Shown here: positions 1 through 11,888 of the stretch, piece after piece
Layout of the letters: every line of letters begins with the position of its first letter
How positions within the stretch are numbered: the stretch's first letter is position 1
Assembly: GCF_030398385.1 (NCBI RefSeq)
Contig: NZ_JAOAOQ010000011.1
Location: 62,001 to 126,000, forward strand
Source: Aquibium sp. ELW1220
GTDB taxonomy: Bacteria; Pseudomonadota; Alphaproteobacteria; Rhizobiales; Rhizobiaceae
Length of the DNA: 64,000 nucleotides
Direction of reading: 5' to 3'
Translations under genes and position numbers: made by a program
Notes under the pieces: model-generated
Seen by the model: only the letters and a program-made list of their open reading frames with translations
Told to the model about the DNA's origin: nothing
Databases searched by the model: none

Positions 1-3320
<3,320 letters not shown>

Positions 3321-3440
3321 TCGGCCGGCGCTTTCCAGCGGACCGTTGCCGCAGAGCCATAGGCCGGAGGCCGATCATGCCCTAAGGATCGCGTGCGGGG
3401 TCGGGGAGGCTCCGCATTCCGACACCGCTCCGGAGTGCGC

Positions 3441-5003
3441 ATGAAGATTTTCGCCTACAAGCCCGGTCACGACGGCCACGTTGCCCTGATCGAGGATGCC
3501 ACGCTCGCCTTCTCGATCGAGGCGGAGAAGGATTCGGGTCCGCGCTATGCGCCCGTCACGCCGGAACTCGTGCTGCGCGGACTGGGTCTGTGCGACGCGA
3601 TCCCGGATGTGCACGCCCTGTCAGGCTGGATGGGCTCCTTCCGTCCTTTCAGCCAACCGCTGGGCGCGGGTTATTTCGGCTTCGACGAGAGCGGCATCAT
3701 CGACCGGCCGCAGCTTTTCGCCGGCAAGGAGGTGCGCTTCTTCTCGTCCTCGCATGAGCGTTCCCACATCATCGGCAGCTACGCCATGTCGCCGTTTCCG
3801 CAGGGACAGCCCTGCTACGCCCTGGTCTGGGAGGGCGTCCTCGGCTCGTTCTACCGCATCGACGAGAAACTCCAGGTGACGAAGCTCGGCACGCCGGTCA
3901 CCGGCCCCGGCCACAAATACGGCTTCCTCTACGGCCTCGCCGACCCGACCTTGGCGATCGATGCCCGCAAGTCGCGGCGCGAGGACGCGGGCAAGCTGAT
4001 GGCGATCGCCGGCTACGGCAGGGACATGCCCGAGACGCGCGAGGAACGCGAACTGATCGAGCGGCTGATCGCCTGGGACGCAGTGGCTGCGCCGCTGCGC
4101 AAGGCGGATTTCGTCGGCACGCCCTTCTTCGACATCGGGCTTGAGACCGATGCCTTCCGCAACCTCGCGCGCCGCTTTCAGGACGCGGTGTTTTTGCGCT
4201 TCCTCGACTTCGCCAGGGCGAACATGCCCGACGGCCTGCCGCTGCTCGTCTCCGGCGGTTGCGGGCTGAACTGCGACTGGAACAGCGAATGGAAAGGCTG
4301 CGGCCTGTTCGCCGACGTCTTCGTGCAGCCCTGCACGAATGATTCCGGCTCGGCCATCGGCACCGCCGCCGACGCGCAGCTGCGCATCACCGGCAAGGCC
4401 AAGATCGCGTGGACGGCCTATGCGGGAGAGGCGTTCGTGCATGACGCGGCCGATCTGTCCGGCTTCGACGCAGTGCCCGCCGACGATGCCGCGATCGCCG
4501 ACGCGCTGGCCGGGGGCGCGGTGCTCGCCTGGGTCCAGGGCCGCTACGAAATCGGCCCGCGCGCGCTCGGCAACCGTTCGCTGATCGCTGCGCCCTTCAC
4601 GAAGGAGATGCATACGCGCCTCAACGCCATCAAAAAACGCGAGGGCTTCCGCCCGATCGCGCCGATCCTTCTGGAGGAGGAACTCGACCGGCTGTTCGAA
4701 CATCACGGGCCAAGCCCGCACATGCTCTATTTCCAGCGGGTAAAGACCGACGCGCTGAAGGCCGTGACCCATGTCGACGGTTCCGCCCGGGCGCAGACGG
4801 TGACCGCCGCGCAGAATGCGCGGATGCATGCGTTGCTGTCGGCCTTCAGGGACCGCACCGGCTATGGCGTTCTGTGCAACACTTCGCTCAATTTCTCGGG
4901 CAAGGGCTTCATCAACCGGATGAGCGATCTGGCGCGCTACGTCGTCGACACCGGGCTCGACGGTTTCGTCGTCGGCGACATGTCCTACAGGCGCGCCCGG
5001 TAG
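3441..5003 (+). CDS. Carbamoyltransferase, NodU/CmcH/TobZ family
   Basis: 520 residues. The family uses carbamoyl phosphate and ATP to make a carbamoyl adenylate, then O-carbamoylates a small molecule (Nod factor, cephem, tobramycin). The N-terminal Kae1-like half has the HDGHVAL segment. The C-terminal half carries PCTNDSGSAIG (near base 4330), YEIGPRALGNRS and a CNTSLNFSGKG block typical of the family. ATG 3441 is chosen because the family N-terminus (MKIFAYKPGHDG) begins there; the frame stays open to a GTG at 3393. It heads a three-gene plus-strand set with the cyclodeaminase-like and HAL-like genes. No nod gene is near, so the acceptor is probably a non-Nod metabolite; that is inference. 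Confidence 0.88.
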   Translation: MKIFAYKPGHDGHVALIEDATLAFSIEAEKDSGPRYAPVTPELVLRGLGLCDAIPDVHALSGWMGSFRPFSQPLGAGYFGFDESGIIDRPQLFAGKEVRFFSSSHERSHIIGSYAMSPFPQGQPCYALVWEGVLGSFYRIDEKLQVTKLGTPVTGPGHKYGFLYGLADPTLAIDARKSRREDAGKLMAIAGYGRDMPETREERELIERLIAWDAVAAPLRKADFVGTPFFDIGLETDAFRNLARRFQDAVFLRFLDFARANMPDGLPLLVSGGCGLNCDWNSEWKGCGLFADVFVQPCTNDSGSAIGTAADAQLRITGKAKIAWTAYAGEAFVHDAADLSGFDAVPADDAAIADALAGGAVLAWVQGRYEIGPRALGNRSLIAAPFTKEMHTRLNAIKKREGFRPIAPILLEEELDRLFEHHGPSPHMLYFQRVKTDALKAVTHVDGSARAQTVTAAQNARMHALLSAFRDRTGYGVLCNTSLNFSGKGFINRMSDLARYVVDTGLDGFVVGDMSYRRAR

Positions 5004-5130
5004 GCTGCGGGAACGGCCAGCGCGCGTCGCGTGCCGGGCTTGGCCGACGCGGGCGGGAGGTCCGCTCTTCCTTGCCTTTGCCGCTTCGAACAGGCAGCAA
5101 GGGACGATTGAAATAGCAGGACACCGGCCC

Positions 5131-6135
5131 ATGCTCCCCATTTACATAACCTATCTCAATCGCTTCGACATCGAGGCGGCCATGCTCGGGGATGGCGAGA
5201 TCCTCGCGGCTATCGAGGCCAGCCTTGCCATGCAGGGACGCGGCGAAACGGTCATCGAGCCGCGGATGCACCTCGAGCCACGGGCCGGCGTGGAGGGCCA
5301 TTTCAACGTGCTGCGCGGCTGGATCGGCGGCGAGATCGATGCGGCGGGCGTGAAGATCGTCGGCGACTTCGTCGACAACTACAAGCACGGCATGCCGTCC
5401 GAATTCGGGGTCCTCAATCTCTTCGACCCGCGCACCGGCAAGCCGACGGCCATCCTCGACGCCAGCGGCATCACCGACATGCGCACCGGTGCGGTCACCG
5501 CCATCGGTGCCAAGTACCTGGCGCGCAAGGGCTCGAAGGTGCTCGGCCACATCGGCGCGCGCGGCACGGCGTACTGGAACGTGCGGCTGCTCGATCATCT
5601 CTTCGACTTCGACGAGATCCGCGTGCATTCGCGCCGGCCGGAAAGCCGCGAGAGCTTCGCGCAACGCCTTGCCCGCGACCTCGGCAAGGCCGTGACCGTC
5701 ACCGAGGACTGGCGCTCCTGCGTCGATGGCGCCGACATCGTGGTGGAGGCCTCGCGCCTGAGCGAGCCCCAGCCCATGCTGAAGACGGACTGGATCAAGC
5801 CGGGAGCACTCGTCGTGCCCTACGGGACGATGAGCGCGGTGGAGCTTTCGCTGACCGACATCATGGCGAAGTTGGTGGTGGACGACTGGGGGCAGTGCAA
5901 GGGCGGAAAATTCGGATCGCTGCGCGCCCATGTCGAGGCCGGCAAGCTTTCGGAACAGACGCTTCATGCCGAGCTCGGCCAGATCGTCGCCGGGCTGAAG
6001 CCCGGCCGTGAGAGCGAGGCGGAAACCAACCTGTTCTGGCATCGCGGCCTCTCCCTCTCCGACATCGCGCTCGGCCATGCCTTCCTGAAAAAGGCGGAGG
6101 CCATGGGCGTCGGGCATCGCCTGCGCTACGCATGA
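5131..6135 (+). CDS. Ornithine cyclodeaminase / mu-crystallin family protein
   Basis: 334 residues, the normal family length. These are NAD(P)-dependent proteins that act as amino-acid cyclodeaminases, imine reductases or amino-acid dehydrogenases. Visible are the substrate-loop region GVKIVGDFVDN, the hallmark ITDMRTGAVTAIGAKYLA (near base 5470), and a Rossmann segment GHIGARGTAYW (base 5540) that departs from the usual GxGxxA of ornithine cyclodeaminase. From memory, close relatives in Hyphomicrobiales databases carry the label 'tyramine oxidase subunit B'; I cannot verify that name or its function. Its stop overlaps the next start by four bases (ATGA), so it is translationally coupled to the HAL-like lyase. 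The 127 bases upstream show no clear promoter. Confidence 0.87.
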   Translation: MLPIYITYLNRFDIEAAMLGDGEILAAIEASLAMQGRGETVIEPRMHLEPRAGVEGHFNVLRGWIGGEIDAAGVKIVGDFVDNYKHGMPSEFGVLNLFDPRTGKPTAILDASGITDMRTGAVTAIGAKYLARKGSKVLGHIGARGTAYWNVRLLDHLFDFDEIRVHSRRPESRESFAQRLARDLGKAVTVTEDWRSCVDGADIVVEASRLSEPQPMLKTDWIKPGALVVPYGTMSAVELSLTDIMAKLVVDDWGQCKGGKFGSLRAHVEAGKLSEQTLHAELGQIVAGLKPGRESEAETNLFWHRGLSLSDIALGHAFLKKAEAMGVGHRLRYA

Positions 6136-7655
6136 GGACGTTCGTCTTCGCGGACCAGCCGCTGACCGTCGCGGACGTGGTCGCGGCCTCGCATGGGCCG
6201 GTCGCAGTCGAAGCGAGTGTTGCGCGGCGCGCGGCGATGCAGGAGGCGCGCGACGTGCTTGACGGCCATCTCGCGCGGGGCATTCCCGTCTACGGGCTGA
6301 ACACCGGGCTCGGCGGCAATATCGGGCATCGGATCACGGCGGCGGAGGCGGATGGTCTGCAGGCCTCGCTGGTGATGGCGCGCGTCGCGGGCGTGGGCGC
6401 GGCGCTGCCGGTCGACGTCTGCCGGGCGGTTCTCTTCTGCCGCCTCGCCGGGCTCGTGCAAGCCGGCGCGGGCGTGTCGCTTCCCGTCTTCGACCTGCTC
6501 TGCGCGATGCTGGCGCGAGACCTCGTCCCCGTCATCCCGTCGCGCGGATCGACCGGCGCCAGCGACCTCGTGCAGACGATGAGCATCGCGGCGGTGGCGA
6601 TCGGCGAAGGCGAGGCCTATCTGGACGGCGTCCGGCTACCGGCGCGCGAGGCGCTTGCCAGGGCCGGGCTGGTGCCCGCGCGGCTGGCGCCCAAGGACGG
6701 GCTGTCGATCGGCAGCGCGTCTTCCGTGACGGTTGCAACGGCGGCGCTGGCGATCGTGGCGCTGGACGATCTCGCGGCCGTCCATGTCGGCGTCGCAGCC
6801 CTTGCCTGCGAGGGATTCGGCGCCAGCCCGTACATTTTCGATGCCCGCATCGCCAGCGCCCGCCCCGCGGCGGGACAGGTCGAGGCGGCTTCGCTGTTTC
6901 GCGCCGCGCTTGCGGGCGGCGGTTATTTCTCGCGGTCGTCGCCTAAGGTGCAGGACGCGCTCTCGTTCCGTGCCCTGCCGCAGGTCACCGGCAGCTTCCT
7001 CGCCGCGCTTCAGACCGCGCGGCGGGAGGTCGAGATCGAACTGAACTCGCCCGCCGACAACCCCCTTGTGATCGGGCCGCTCGGCGAGGTGCGGTCCTCC
7101 GCGAATTTCCTGACGGCATCGATCGCGCTTTCGTTCGACAGCCTCGCGATCGCGGTGGCGCAGCTCGCCACGGCCTGCGTGCAGCGCTCGATCAAGCTGA
7201 TGACCGGCCGCCTGTCCGGGCTCCCCAACTATCTCTCGCCGGTCGGCGGTGCGTCGGCCGGTTTCGTTCCGATGCAGAAATCGCTGGCGGCCCTGCATGC
7301 CGAGATCAGGCTCAAGGCCACGCCGGCGAGCCTCGACACGATCGTGGTTTCGGAGATGGTGGAGGATATCGGGACCAACTCCGTGCTCGCCGTTTCCAAG
7401 CTCGCGGTGCAGCTCGAGCCGATGCGGTGGCTCATCGCCATCGAAGCCATGCTCGCGGCTCAGGCCGTCGACCTGCGCCGACGGATCGAGCCCGCGCTGT
7501 CGCTGTCTCCGGTCGGCGTTCATCTCCATGATACCGTTCGCGCGGCAGTCCCCGCGCTGGACGAGGATCGGGCCACGGGTCCGGACGCGGCGAAGGTTCA
7601 CGACGCCTTGTGGAAGCCGCAGAACGTGCGCGCGCTCAGGAGCCTTGCAGGCTGA
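6132..7655 (+). CDS. HAL/PAL-family aromatic amino-acid lyase-like protein with altered MIO triad
   Basis: 507 residues, the length of histidine ammonia-lyase. Family features are clear: YGLNTGLGGN with the catalytic Tyr (residue 54), QDALSFRALPQV, NSPADNPLV, SANFLTASIALSFD, and VEDIGTN in place of the usual NQEDH block. The prosthetic MIO group normally forms from Ala-Ser-Gly inside GASGDL; here the segment reads TGASDL (Ala-Ser-Asp at residues 143-145, bases 6558-6566). One Gly codon is missing and the frame is intact, so a canonical MIO is doubtful. It may be an MIO-free lyase, as described for ergothionase, which eliminates trimethylamine from a histidine betaine. The start overlaps the preceding gene by four bases, and the end overlaps the convergent hydratase by 20 bases. 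Confidence 0.85.
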   Translation: MRTFVFADQPLTVADVVAASHGPVAVEASVARRAAMQEARDVLDGHLARGIPVYGLNTGLGGNIGHRITAAEADGLQASLVMARVAGVGAALPVDVCRAVLFCRLAGLVQAGAGVSLPVFDLLCAMLARDLVPVIPSRGSTGASDLVQTMSIAAVAIGEGEAYLDGVRLPAREALARAGLVPARLAPKDGLSIGSASSVTVATAALAIVALDDLAAVHVGVAALACEGFGASPYIFDARIASARPAAGQVEAASLFRAALAGGGYFSRSSPKVQDALSFRALPQVTGSFLAALQTARREVEIELNSPADNPLVIGPLGEVRSSANFLTASIALSFDSLAIAVAQLATACVQRSIKLMTGRLSGLPNYLSPVGGASAGFVPMQKSLAALHAEIRLKATPASLDTIVVSEMVEDIGTNSVLAVSKLAVQLEPMRWLIAIEAMLAAQAVDLRRRIEPALSLSPVGVHLHDTVRAAVPALDEDRATGPDAAKVHDALWKPQNVRALRSLAG

Positions 7656-8403
7656 GCGAAACCGTGCCGAGCGGCGCGATGTCCACTCCGACGGCGCAGG
7701 GCGCTTTCAATGCGAAACCGGGCAGATGTGCGCCGGTAAGCACGATCATGCCCGCCTGGAGCGGCAATCCGTCGGCTGCGAGCCGGCGCGAAAGCCAGCG
7801 CAGCGCCTCCGTTGGTGTCTGCGGCGCGGCACCGGTCGCTTCGCCCTGCGTCTCGCCGTCGACCCGAAGCCGCGCCACCACGGCGCCGACATCGAGCGTG
7901 GGAAGGCTGCCGGCCTGCCCGATGACCGCGCCTTCGCTGTGGATGCGCTGGGCAATGGCCGCGGCCGCACTGGGGTCCCGCGCAAAGGCGCCGCGGGGAT
8001 CCATGATCTCGATGGCGGGCAGAAGGGAGCCGATCGCGGCTTCCACACCGCCGTCATCCTCATTGCCGTTCAGGCTGGAGGACAGCCTGATCGCGATTTC
8101 CGGCTCGATGACCGGATCGCGATACAGGGAGAACGGCATTGTCGCGCTGCCGGCATGGATCTGGTCGGAGAACAATGGCGCATAGCAGGGTTCGCTCAGG
8201 CCGTAATAGTCCATCGACGAGGGCCTGTTGAAGGCGATCTTGTAGCCGGCGATGCGGCGGCCGGGCCGTCTTGCAAGCAGCGCCGCCGTCACCTTGTTCT
8301 GGATGTCGTAGGCGTGGACGAGACCGCCAACCGCGTCCTCGCGCGGATCGAAGGGCAGCAGGCCCTCGATGTCGCGGACGATACTCTCGACGATGTCGCT
8401 CAT
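7636..8403 (-). CDS. 2-keto-4-pentenoate hydratase / fumarylacetoacetase-fold hydratase
   Basis: 255 residues, matching the MhpD/XylJ-type hydratase length. The family adds water to 2-hydroxydienoates, or decarboxylates or hydrolyses related oxo-acids, using a divalent metal. The metal-binding VIEPEIAIRLS block lies near base 8100 and is preceded by GYKIAFNRPSS. It is the last gene of the minus-strand operon that begins with the binding-protein gene at 13465. Its start overlaps the monooxygenase stop by four bases (ATGA), and its end overlaps the convergent lyase gene by 20 bases. Context suggests it processes a ring-opened or unsaturated acid made by the upstream oxygenases; the substrate is unknown. 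Confidence 0.85.
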   Translation of the reverse strand: MSDIVESIVRDIEGLLPFDPREDAVGGLVHAYDIQNKVTAALLARRPGRRIAGYKIAFNRPSSMDYYGLSEPCYAPLFSDQIHAGSATMPFSLYRDPVIEPEIAIRLSSSLNGNEDDGGVEAAIGSLLPAIEIMDPRGAFARDPSAAAAIAQRIHSEGAVIGQAGSLPTLDVGAVVARLRVDGETQGEATGAAPQTPTEALRWLSRRLAADGLPLQAGMIVLTGAHLPGFALKAPCAVGVDIAPLGTVSLSLQGS

Positions 8404-9659
8404 GACGGTACGCCCAGGCCGAGATTGGCGCGCAACGTGCGGCCTTCGTATTGCGTCCGGAACAGTCCGCGCTGCTGCAGTTCCGGGATTACCAGGTCGA
8501 CGAAATCGTCCAGTTCCCCCGGGAACCAGGCCGGCATCACGTTGAAGCCGTCGCAGGCGCCGCCGACGAACCAGGCTTCCAGCTCATCGGCGATGTCGGC
8601 CGCGGTGCCGATCAGCCTCCAGTGGCCGCGGGCACCCGCGAAATGCTGCGCCACCTGGCGGATGCTCAGGCCCTCGCGGCGCGACTGGTCGATGACGAGC
8701 TGCTGGCGGCTTTGCATTCCCTCGTTCGCCTTCAGATCGGGCATCGGACCGTCGAGCGGCAGGCCCTCCAGGGCATCGGTGGACAGATAGCTCGCAAGCA
8801 GCGCCAGCCCCACCTCGTCGGGGATGAGTGCCTGAAGCGCATCGAACTTCGATTGAGCCTCGTCGCGGGTCCTGCCCACCACCGGCGAAACACCAGGCAT
8901 GATCTTCAGGTGGTCGGGGTTGCGTCCCGCCCGGGCCACACGCGCCTTGACGTCGTCATAAAAGGCCTTGGCGGCGTCGAAGGTCTGGGTCGCCACGAAG
9001 ACCACGTCGGCCGTTCGGGCCGCCAGATCGCGGCCGACATCCGACGACCCCGCCTGTACCAGCACCGGCGCGCCCTGCGGCGACGCGGGGATGCCGAGCC
9101 CCTGCCGCACCGAGAAGCTCTCGCCGGCGTGATCGATCGTCCCGTAGCGGTTGCCAGGGCTCCACAGGCGCGCGACCACGTCTGCGAACTCGGTCGCCCT
9201 GGCGTAGCGGTCGCGATGCGCGCGCAGGCCCTGCGCGCCGAAATTCGCTGCCTCGATCTCGCTGGCCGACGTGACCAGGTTCCAGCCCGCCCGGCCGCCG
9301 CTGACGAGGTCGAGCGTGGCGAAGGCGCGGGCGAGCGCATAGGGCTCGTTGTAGGAGGACGAGGCCGTCGCGACGAGGCCGACGTGGCGCGTGCGGGCGG
9401 CGAGCGCCGAAAGCAGGCTGATCGGTTCGAAACCCAGCGAGCGCGCGGCCTGCGACGCGATCTCGACGCGCGCCTCGCGGACCCCGGCCGCATCCTCGAA
9501 GAACACCAGGTCGAACAGGCCGCGCTCGGCCGCTTGCGCCAGCCCGATCATGTGGTCGACGTCGACGCCCGCATCGGCGGCGGCCCGAGGGTGTCGCCAC
9601 GCGGCGATGTGGTGGCCAGTCGGCATGAGGAACGCGCCGAGCTTCATCATCGCGTTCAT
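8400..9659 (-). CDS. LLM-class flavin-dependent monooxygenase, NtaA/SnaA/DszA type
   Basis: 419 residues. The family uses FMNH2 from a separate reductase and oxygen to hydroxylate or cleave C-N or C-S bonds (nitrilotriacetate, EDTA, dibenzothiophene sulfone). Family signatures are FEPISLLSALAARTRHVG, the YNEPYALARAFATLDLVSGGRAGWN block (bases about 9290-9400), and VLVQAGSSDVGRDLAA. Start ATG 9659 (MNAMMKLGAFLMPTG) matches the family N-terminus; an apparent extension to 10490 is only read-through of the frame. It overlaps both neighbours by four bases. No flavin reductase is encoded in this operon, so reduced flavin must come from elsewhere. Confidence 0.9.
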   Translation of the reverse strand: MNAMMKLGAFLMPTGHHIAAWRHPRAAADAGVDVDHMIGLAQAAERGLFDLVFFEDAAGVREARVEIASQAARSLGFEPISLLSALAARTRHVGLVATASSSYNEPYALARAFATLDLVSGGRAGWNLVTSASEIEAANFGAQGLRAHRDRYARATEFADVVARLWSPGNRYGTIDHAGESFSVRQGLGIPASPQGAPVLVQAGSSDVGRDLAARTADVVFVATQTFDAAKAFYDDVKARVARAGRNPDHLKIMPGVSPVVGRTRDEAQSKFDALQALIPDEVGLALLASYLSTDALEGLPLDGPMPDLKANEGMQSRQQLVIDQSRREGLSIRQVAQHFAGARGHWRLIGTAADIADELEAWFVGGACDGFNVMPAWFPGELDDFVDLVIPELQQRGLFRTQYEGRTLRANLGLGVPS

Positions 9660-10315
9660 CGGCCGAGCCCCTCGATCAGCGCCCTGGCGGCCTGCAGGCT
9701 GGTCACGGTCGTCGCCCGGGCGAGGTCGCCGGCGCGCAGCACCTCCGGCTTGCCTCTCGGCGAGCGCATCACGTTCAGCGGCCCGCGCACGGTGAAATAG
9801 TCGCCCTCGTGATCGAGCGGGTGCATCGCGTCCGGCCTGAAGAACTGCGCCCTCTCGCGGTCGAGCGTCAGGGCGTCGGCATCCCAGCTTTGCAGGAGTC
9901 CGTCGACGACATCCTCGAATTCCCGCTGCCGCGCGGTCATGTCCGCGCCCGCCAGCCTGGCCTCGCCGCTGAAGGCCGCATAGGCGTCCGCGCTTTCGTC
10001 GGCATCGATCACCCAGCCCGTGCGTCCGCGGCTGATCAGTTCGAGCGAGGCGAGACGCCGCGCCAGGTTGTAGGGCTGATGTCCCAGGCTCGATACGCGT
10101 GCAAGGAGGTGGAGACGGGTGGTGCCGGCGGCCAGCCATCCGATCAGGATCAGCGCATCGGGCCAGGCCTCTCCGCCCGCGGCCGGCGCGATCGCGTCCG
10201 GTAGCACCAGCGTGGCGATCCCGGCTTTCTCGGCAAGAGGGGCGAATTCGGCCAGGCCTTCGATGGTCCAGTCGGCGAATTCTCCCGCGATGATGATCGT
10301 CCGGGGGATGCTCAT
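9656..10315 (-). CDS. Half-length LLM flavin monooxygenase-like protein
   Basis: 219 residues, about half the usual 400-450. The sequence follows the N-terminal half of the NtaA-type family: PYNLARRLASLELISRGRTGW matches the substrate-channel block, and DHEGDYFTVRGPLNVMRSPRG matches the middle of the family. The protein then ends where relatives continue with the flavin-proximal QAG segment. Its stop overlaps the start of the full-length monooxygenase (ATGA), so there is no room for a lost C-terminal half and no frameshift to repair. It may be a non-catalytic partner, by analogy with the alpha/beta pairing of bacterial luciferase, or a degenerate duplicate. It begins two bases after the ATPase stop. 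Confidence 0.75.
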   Translation of the reverse strand: MSIPRTIIIAGEFADWTIEGLAEFAPLAEKAGIATLVLPDAIAPAAGGEAWPDALILIGWLAAGTTRLHLLARVSSLGHQPYNLARRLASLELISRGRTGWVIDADESADAYAAFSGEARLAGADMTARQREFEDVVDGLLQSWDADALTLDRERAQFFRPDAMHPLDHEGDYFTVRGPLNVMRSPRGKPEVLRAGDLARATTVTSLQAARALIEGLGR

Positions 10316-10317
10316 GT

Positions 10318-11244
10318 TCAGATCGACATGATCCGGTCGCGGCTGATGGTTCCGACGACCATGCCCTTTTCATCGACGACCGATGCGGCCTCGGCCTTCG
10401 CGGCGATGATGGCCGACAGGGCATCGCGCAGATCAGCGTCCGCCGCGACGCGCGCAGGCGATGCGTCGCCGCCTCCACGCTCCATGACATCGGCGACGCT
10501 GAACAGAGTGAGGCGCTTCAGCGCCCGGTCGGCGCCGACGAAGTTTTCCACGAAGGCGTCGACGGGCCTGGAGAGGATGGTGTCCGGCGTATCGTACTGG
10601 ACGATCCGCCCGTCGCGCATGATGGCGATCCGGTCTCCCAGGCGCACGGCCTCGTCGATGTCATGCGTCACCAGCACTACGGTCTTCCTGACGCGCGCGA
10701 GGATCTGCCTGAATTCGTTCTGCAGCCGCAGGCGGGCGATCGGGTCGATCGCGCCGAACGGCTCGTCCATGAGCAGAACCGGCGGGTCGGCCGCCAATGC
10801 GCGGGCGACGCCGACGCGCTGGCGCTGGCCGCCGGACAGCTGGCGCGGATAGCGCTCCAGCATGGCGATCTCGAGCCCCACCAGCTCCATCAGTTCGCGG
10901 TTGCGCGCGTCGATCCGCGCCTTGTCCCAGCCGAGGAGCTTCGGCACCGAGGCTATGTTCTGGGCGATCGTCATGTGCGGGAACAGGCCGACCTGCTGGA
11001 TGACGTAGCCGATATGCCGCCGCAGCTGCACCGGATCGGCCTTTCTCACATCCTGGCCGCCGACGATGATCTCGCCGCTGCTGGGCTCGATCAGGCGGTT
11101 GATCATGCGCATCGTGGTCGTCTTGCCGCAGCCGGAAGGCCCGACGAGCGCGACGGTGATGCCGTCCGGGACTTCCAGCGTCAGGTCGTCCACGGCCGCG
11201 GCCTCGGCGCCGAACCGCTTGGTCACATTCTTCATGGTGATCAT
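10318..11244 (-). CDS. ABC transporter ATP-binding protein, osmoprotectant (OpuCA/OsmV) type
   Basis: 308 residues. It powers import of a quaternary-ammonium or related compound through the two permeases encoded just upstream. Walker A is GPSGCGKTT (residues 35-43), the signature is LSGGQRQRVG, and Walker B is VLLMDEPFGAID, followed by the H-loop VLVTHDID. The C-terminal 60 residues resemble a single CBS domain, as in OpuCA/OpuAA, where CBS modules sense ionic strength. Start ATG 11244 overlaps the permease stop by four bases; ATG 11235 is an alternative. The substrate may not be glycine betaine, because the downstream genes are oxygenases and a hydratase rather than betaine enzymes. Confidence 0.92.
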   Translation of the reverse strand: MITMKNVTKRFGAEAAAVDDLTLEVPDGITVALVGPSGCGKTTTMRMINRLIEPSSGEIIVGGQDVRKADPVQLRRHIGYVIQQVGLFPHMTIAQNIASVPKLLGWDKARIDARNRELMELVGLEIAMLERYPRQLSGGQRQRVGVARALAADPPVLLMDEPFGAIDPIARLRLQNEFRQILARVRKTVVLVTHDIDEAVRLGDRIAIMRDGRIVQYDTPDTILSRPVDAFVENFVGADRALKRLTLFSVADVMERGGGDASPARVAADADLRDALSAIIAAKAEAASVVDEKGMVVGTISRDRIMSI

Positions 11245-11888
11245 GCGGTGCGTTTTTCTCCAAAGAAGATCCGTTCGATCAGGCCGAGCGTGAATTCGGT
11301 GCCGAGCGCGAGCAGCGCGATGGGAACCGCCCCGACAAGCAGCCGCGACTGGTCCATGCCGGCGACGCCGACGGCGATGAAGTCGCCGAGCCCGCCGCCG
11401 CCGATGAAGGGCGCGAGCGTGGCGCCGGCCAGGACCTGCACGGACGCCGTGCGCAATCCGGCGAACATGGCGGGCGCCGCCAGCGGCACGCGGATCTTGC
11501 GCAGGATCTGGCCGTTGCTCATGCCCATGCCGGCGGCCGCCTCGATCGAATCCGGGTCGACGTCGCGCAGCCCGACATAGGCGTTGATGAGGATGGGCGG
11601 CAGCGCCAGGATCGTCAGCGCGACGATGGCGGGCCACAGGCCGATGCCGAGGATCGGCATCATGATGGCGAGAATGGCGAGGCTCGGCAGCGTGCGCATG
11701 CCGTTGACGAGGTTGATGGCCGCGGACGCCCAGCTTGCATGGCGCAGGATCACCACGGCAAGGGGCAGGCCGATCGCCAGCGCGAAGCCGATCGCCGTGA
11801 CCGACATCACGAGATGCTGATAGAGCGCGCGGTTGAACGGGGCGGGATTGTCGAGGATCCAGGTGAAGGCTTGCCACAGCAGGTTCAT
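11241..11888 (-). CDS. ABC transporter permease, OpuCB/OsmY type
   Basis: 215 residues with about five to six hydrophobic helices and the EAA-loop region near IEAAAGMGMSNGQILRKIRVPLA, which docks on the ATPase. It forms the channel with the second permease encoded immediately upstream. Length and architecture are those of the short OpuC-type permeases, which lack a fused binding domain. Start ATG 11888 (MNLLWQAFTW) overlaps the upstream permease stop by four bases, and its own stop overlaps the ATPase start by four. A longer open frame to 12248 is not needed. Confidence 0.9.
   Translation of the reverse strand: MNLLWQAFTWILDNPAPFNRALYQHLVMSVTAIGFALAIGLPLAVVILRHASWASAAINLVNGMRTLPSLAILAIMMPILGIGLWPAIVALTILALPPILINAYVGLRDVDPDSIEAAAGMGMSNGQILRKIRVPLAAPAMFAGLRTASVQVLAGATLAPFIGGGGLGDFIAVGVAGMDQSRLLVGAVPIALLALGTEFTLGLIERIFFGEKRTA

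Noticed and set aside
3441-5003. Carbamoyltransferase as nodulation gene nodU
   Set aside because: No nod box, nodABC or other symbiosis gene lies nearby, and the family has many non-Nod members.
6132-7655. The missing Gly in the HAL-like gene as a sequencing error
   Set aside because: The loss is a whole codon with the frame kept and the rest of the protein consistent, so a real difference is more likely.
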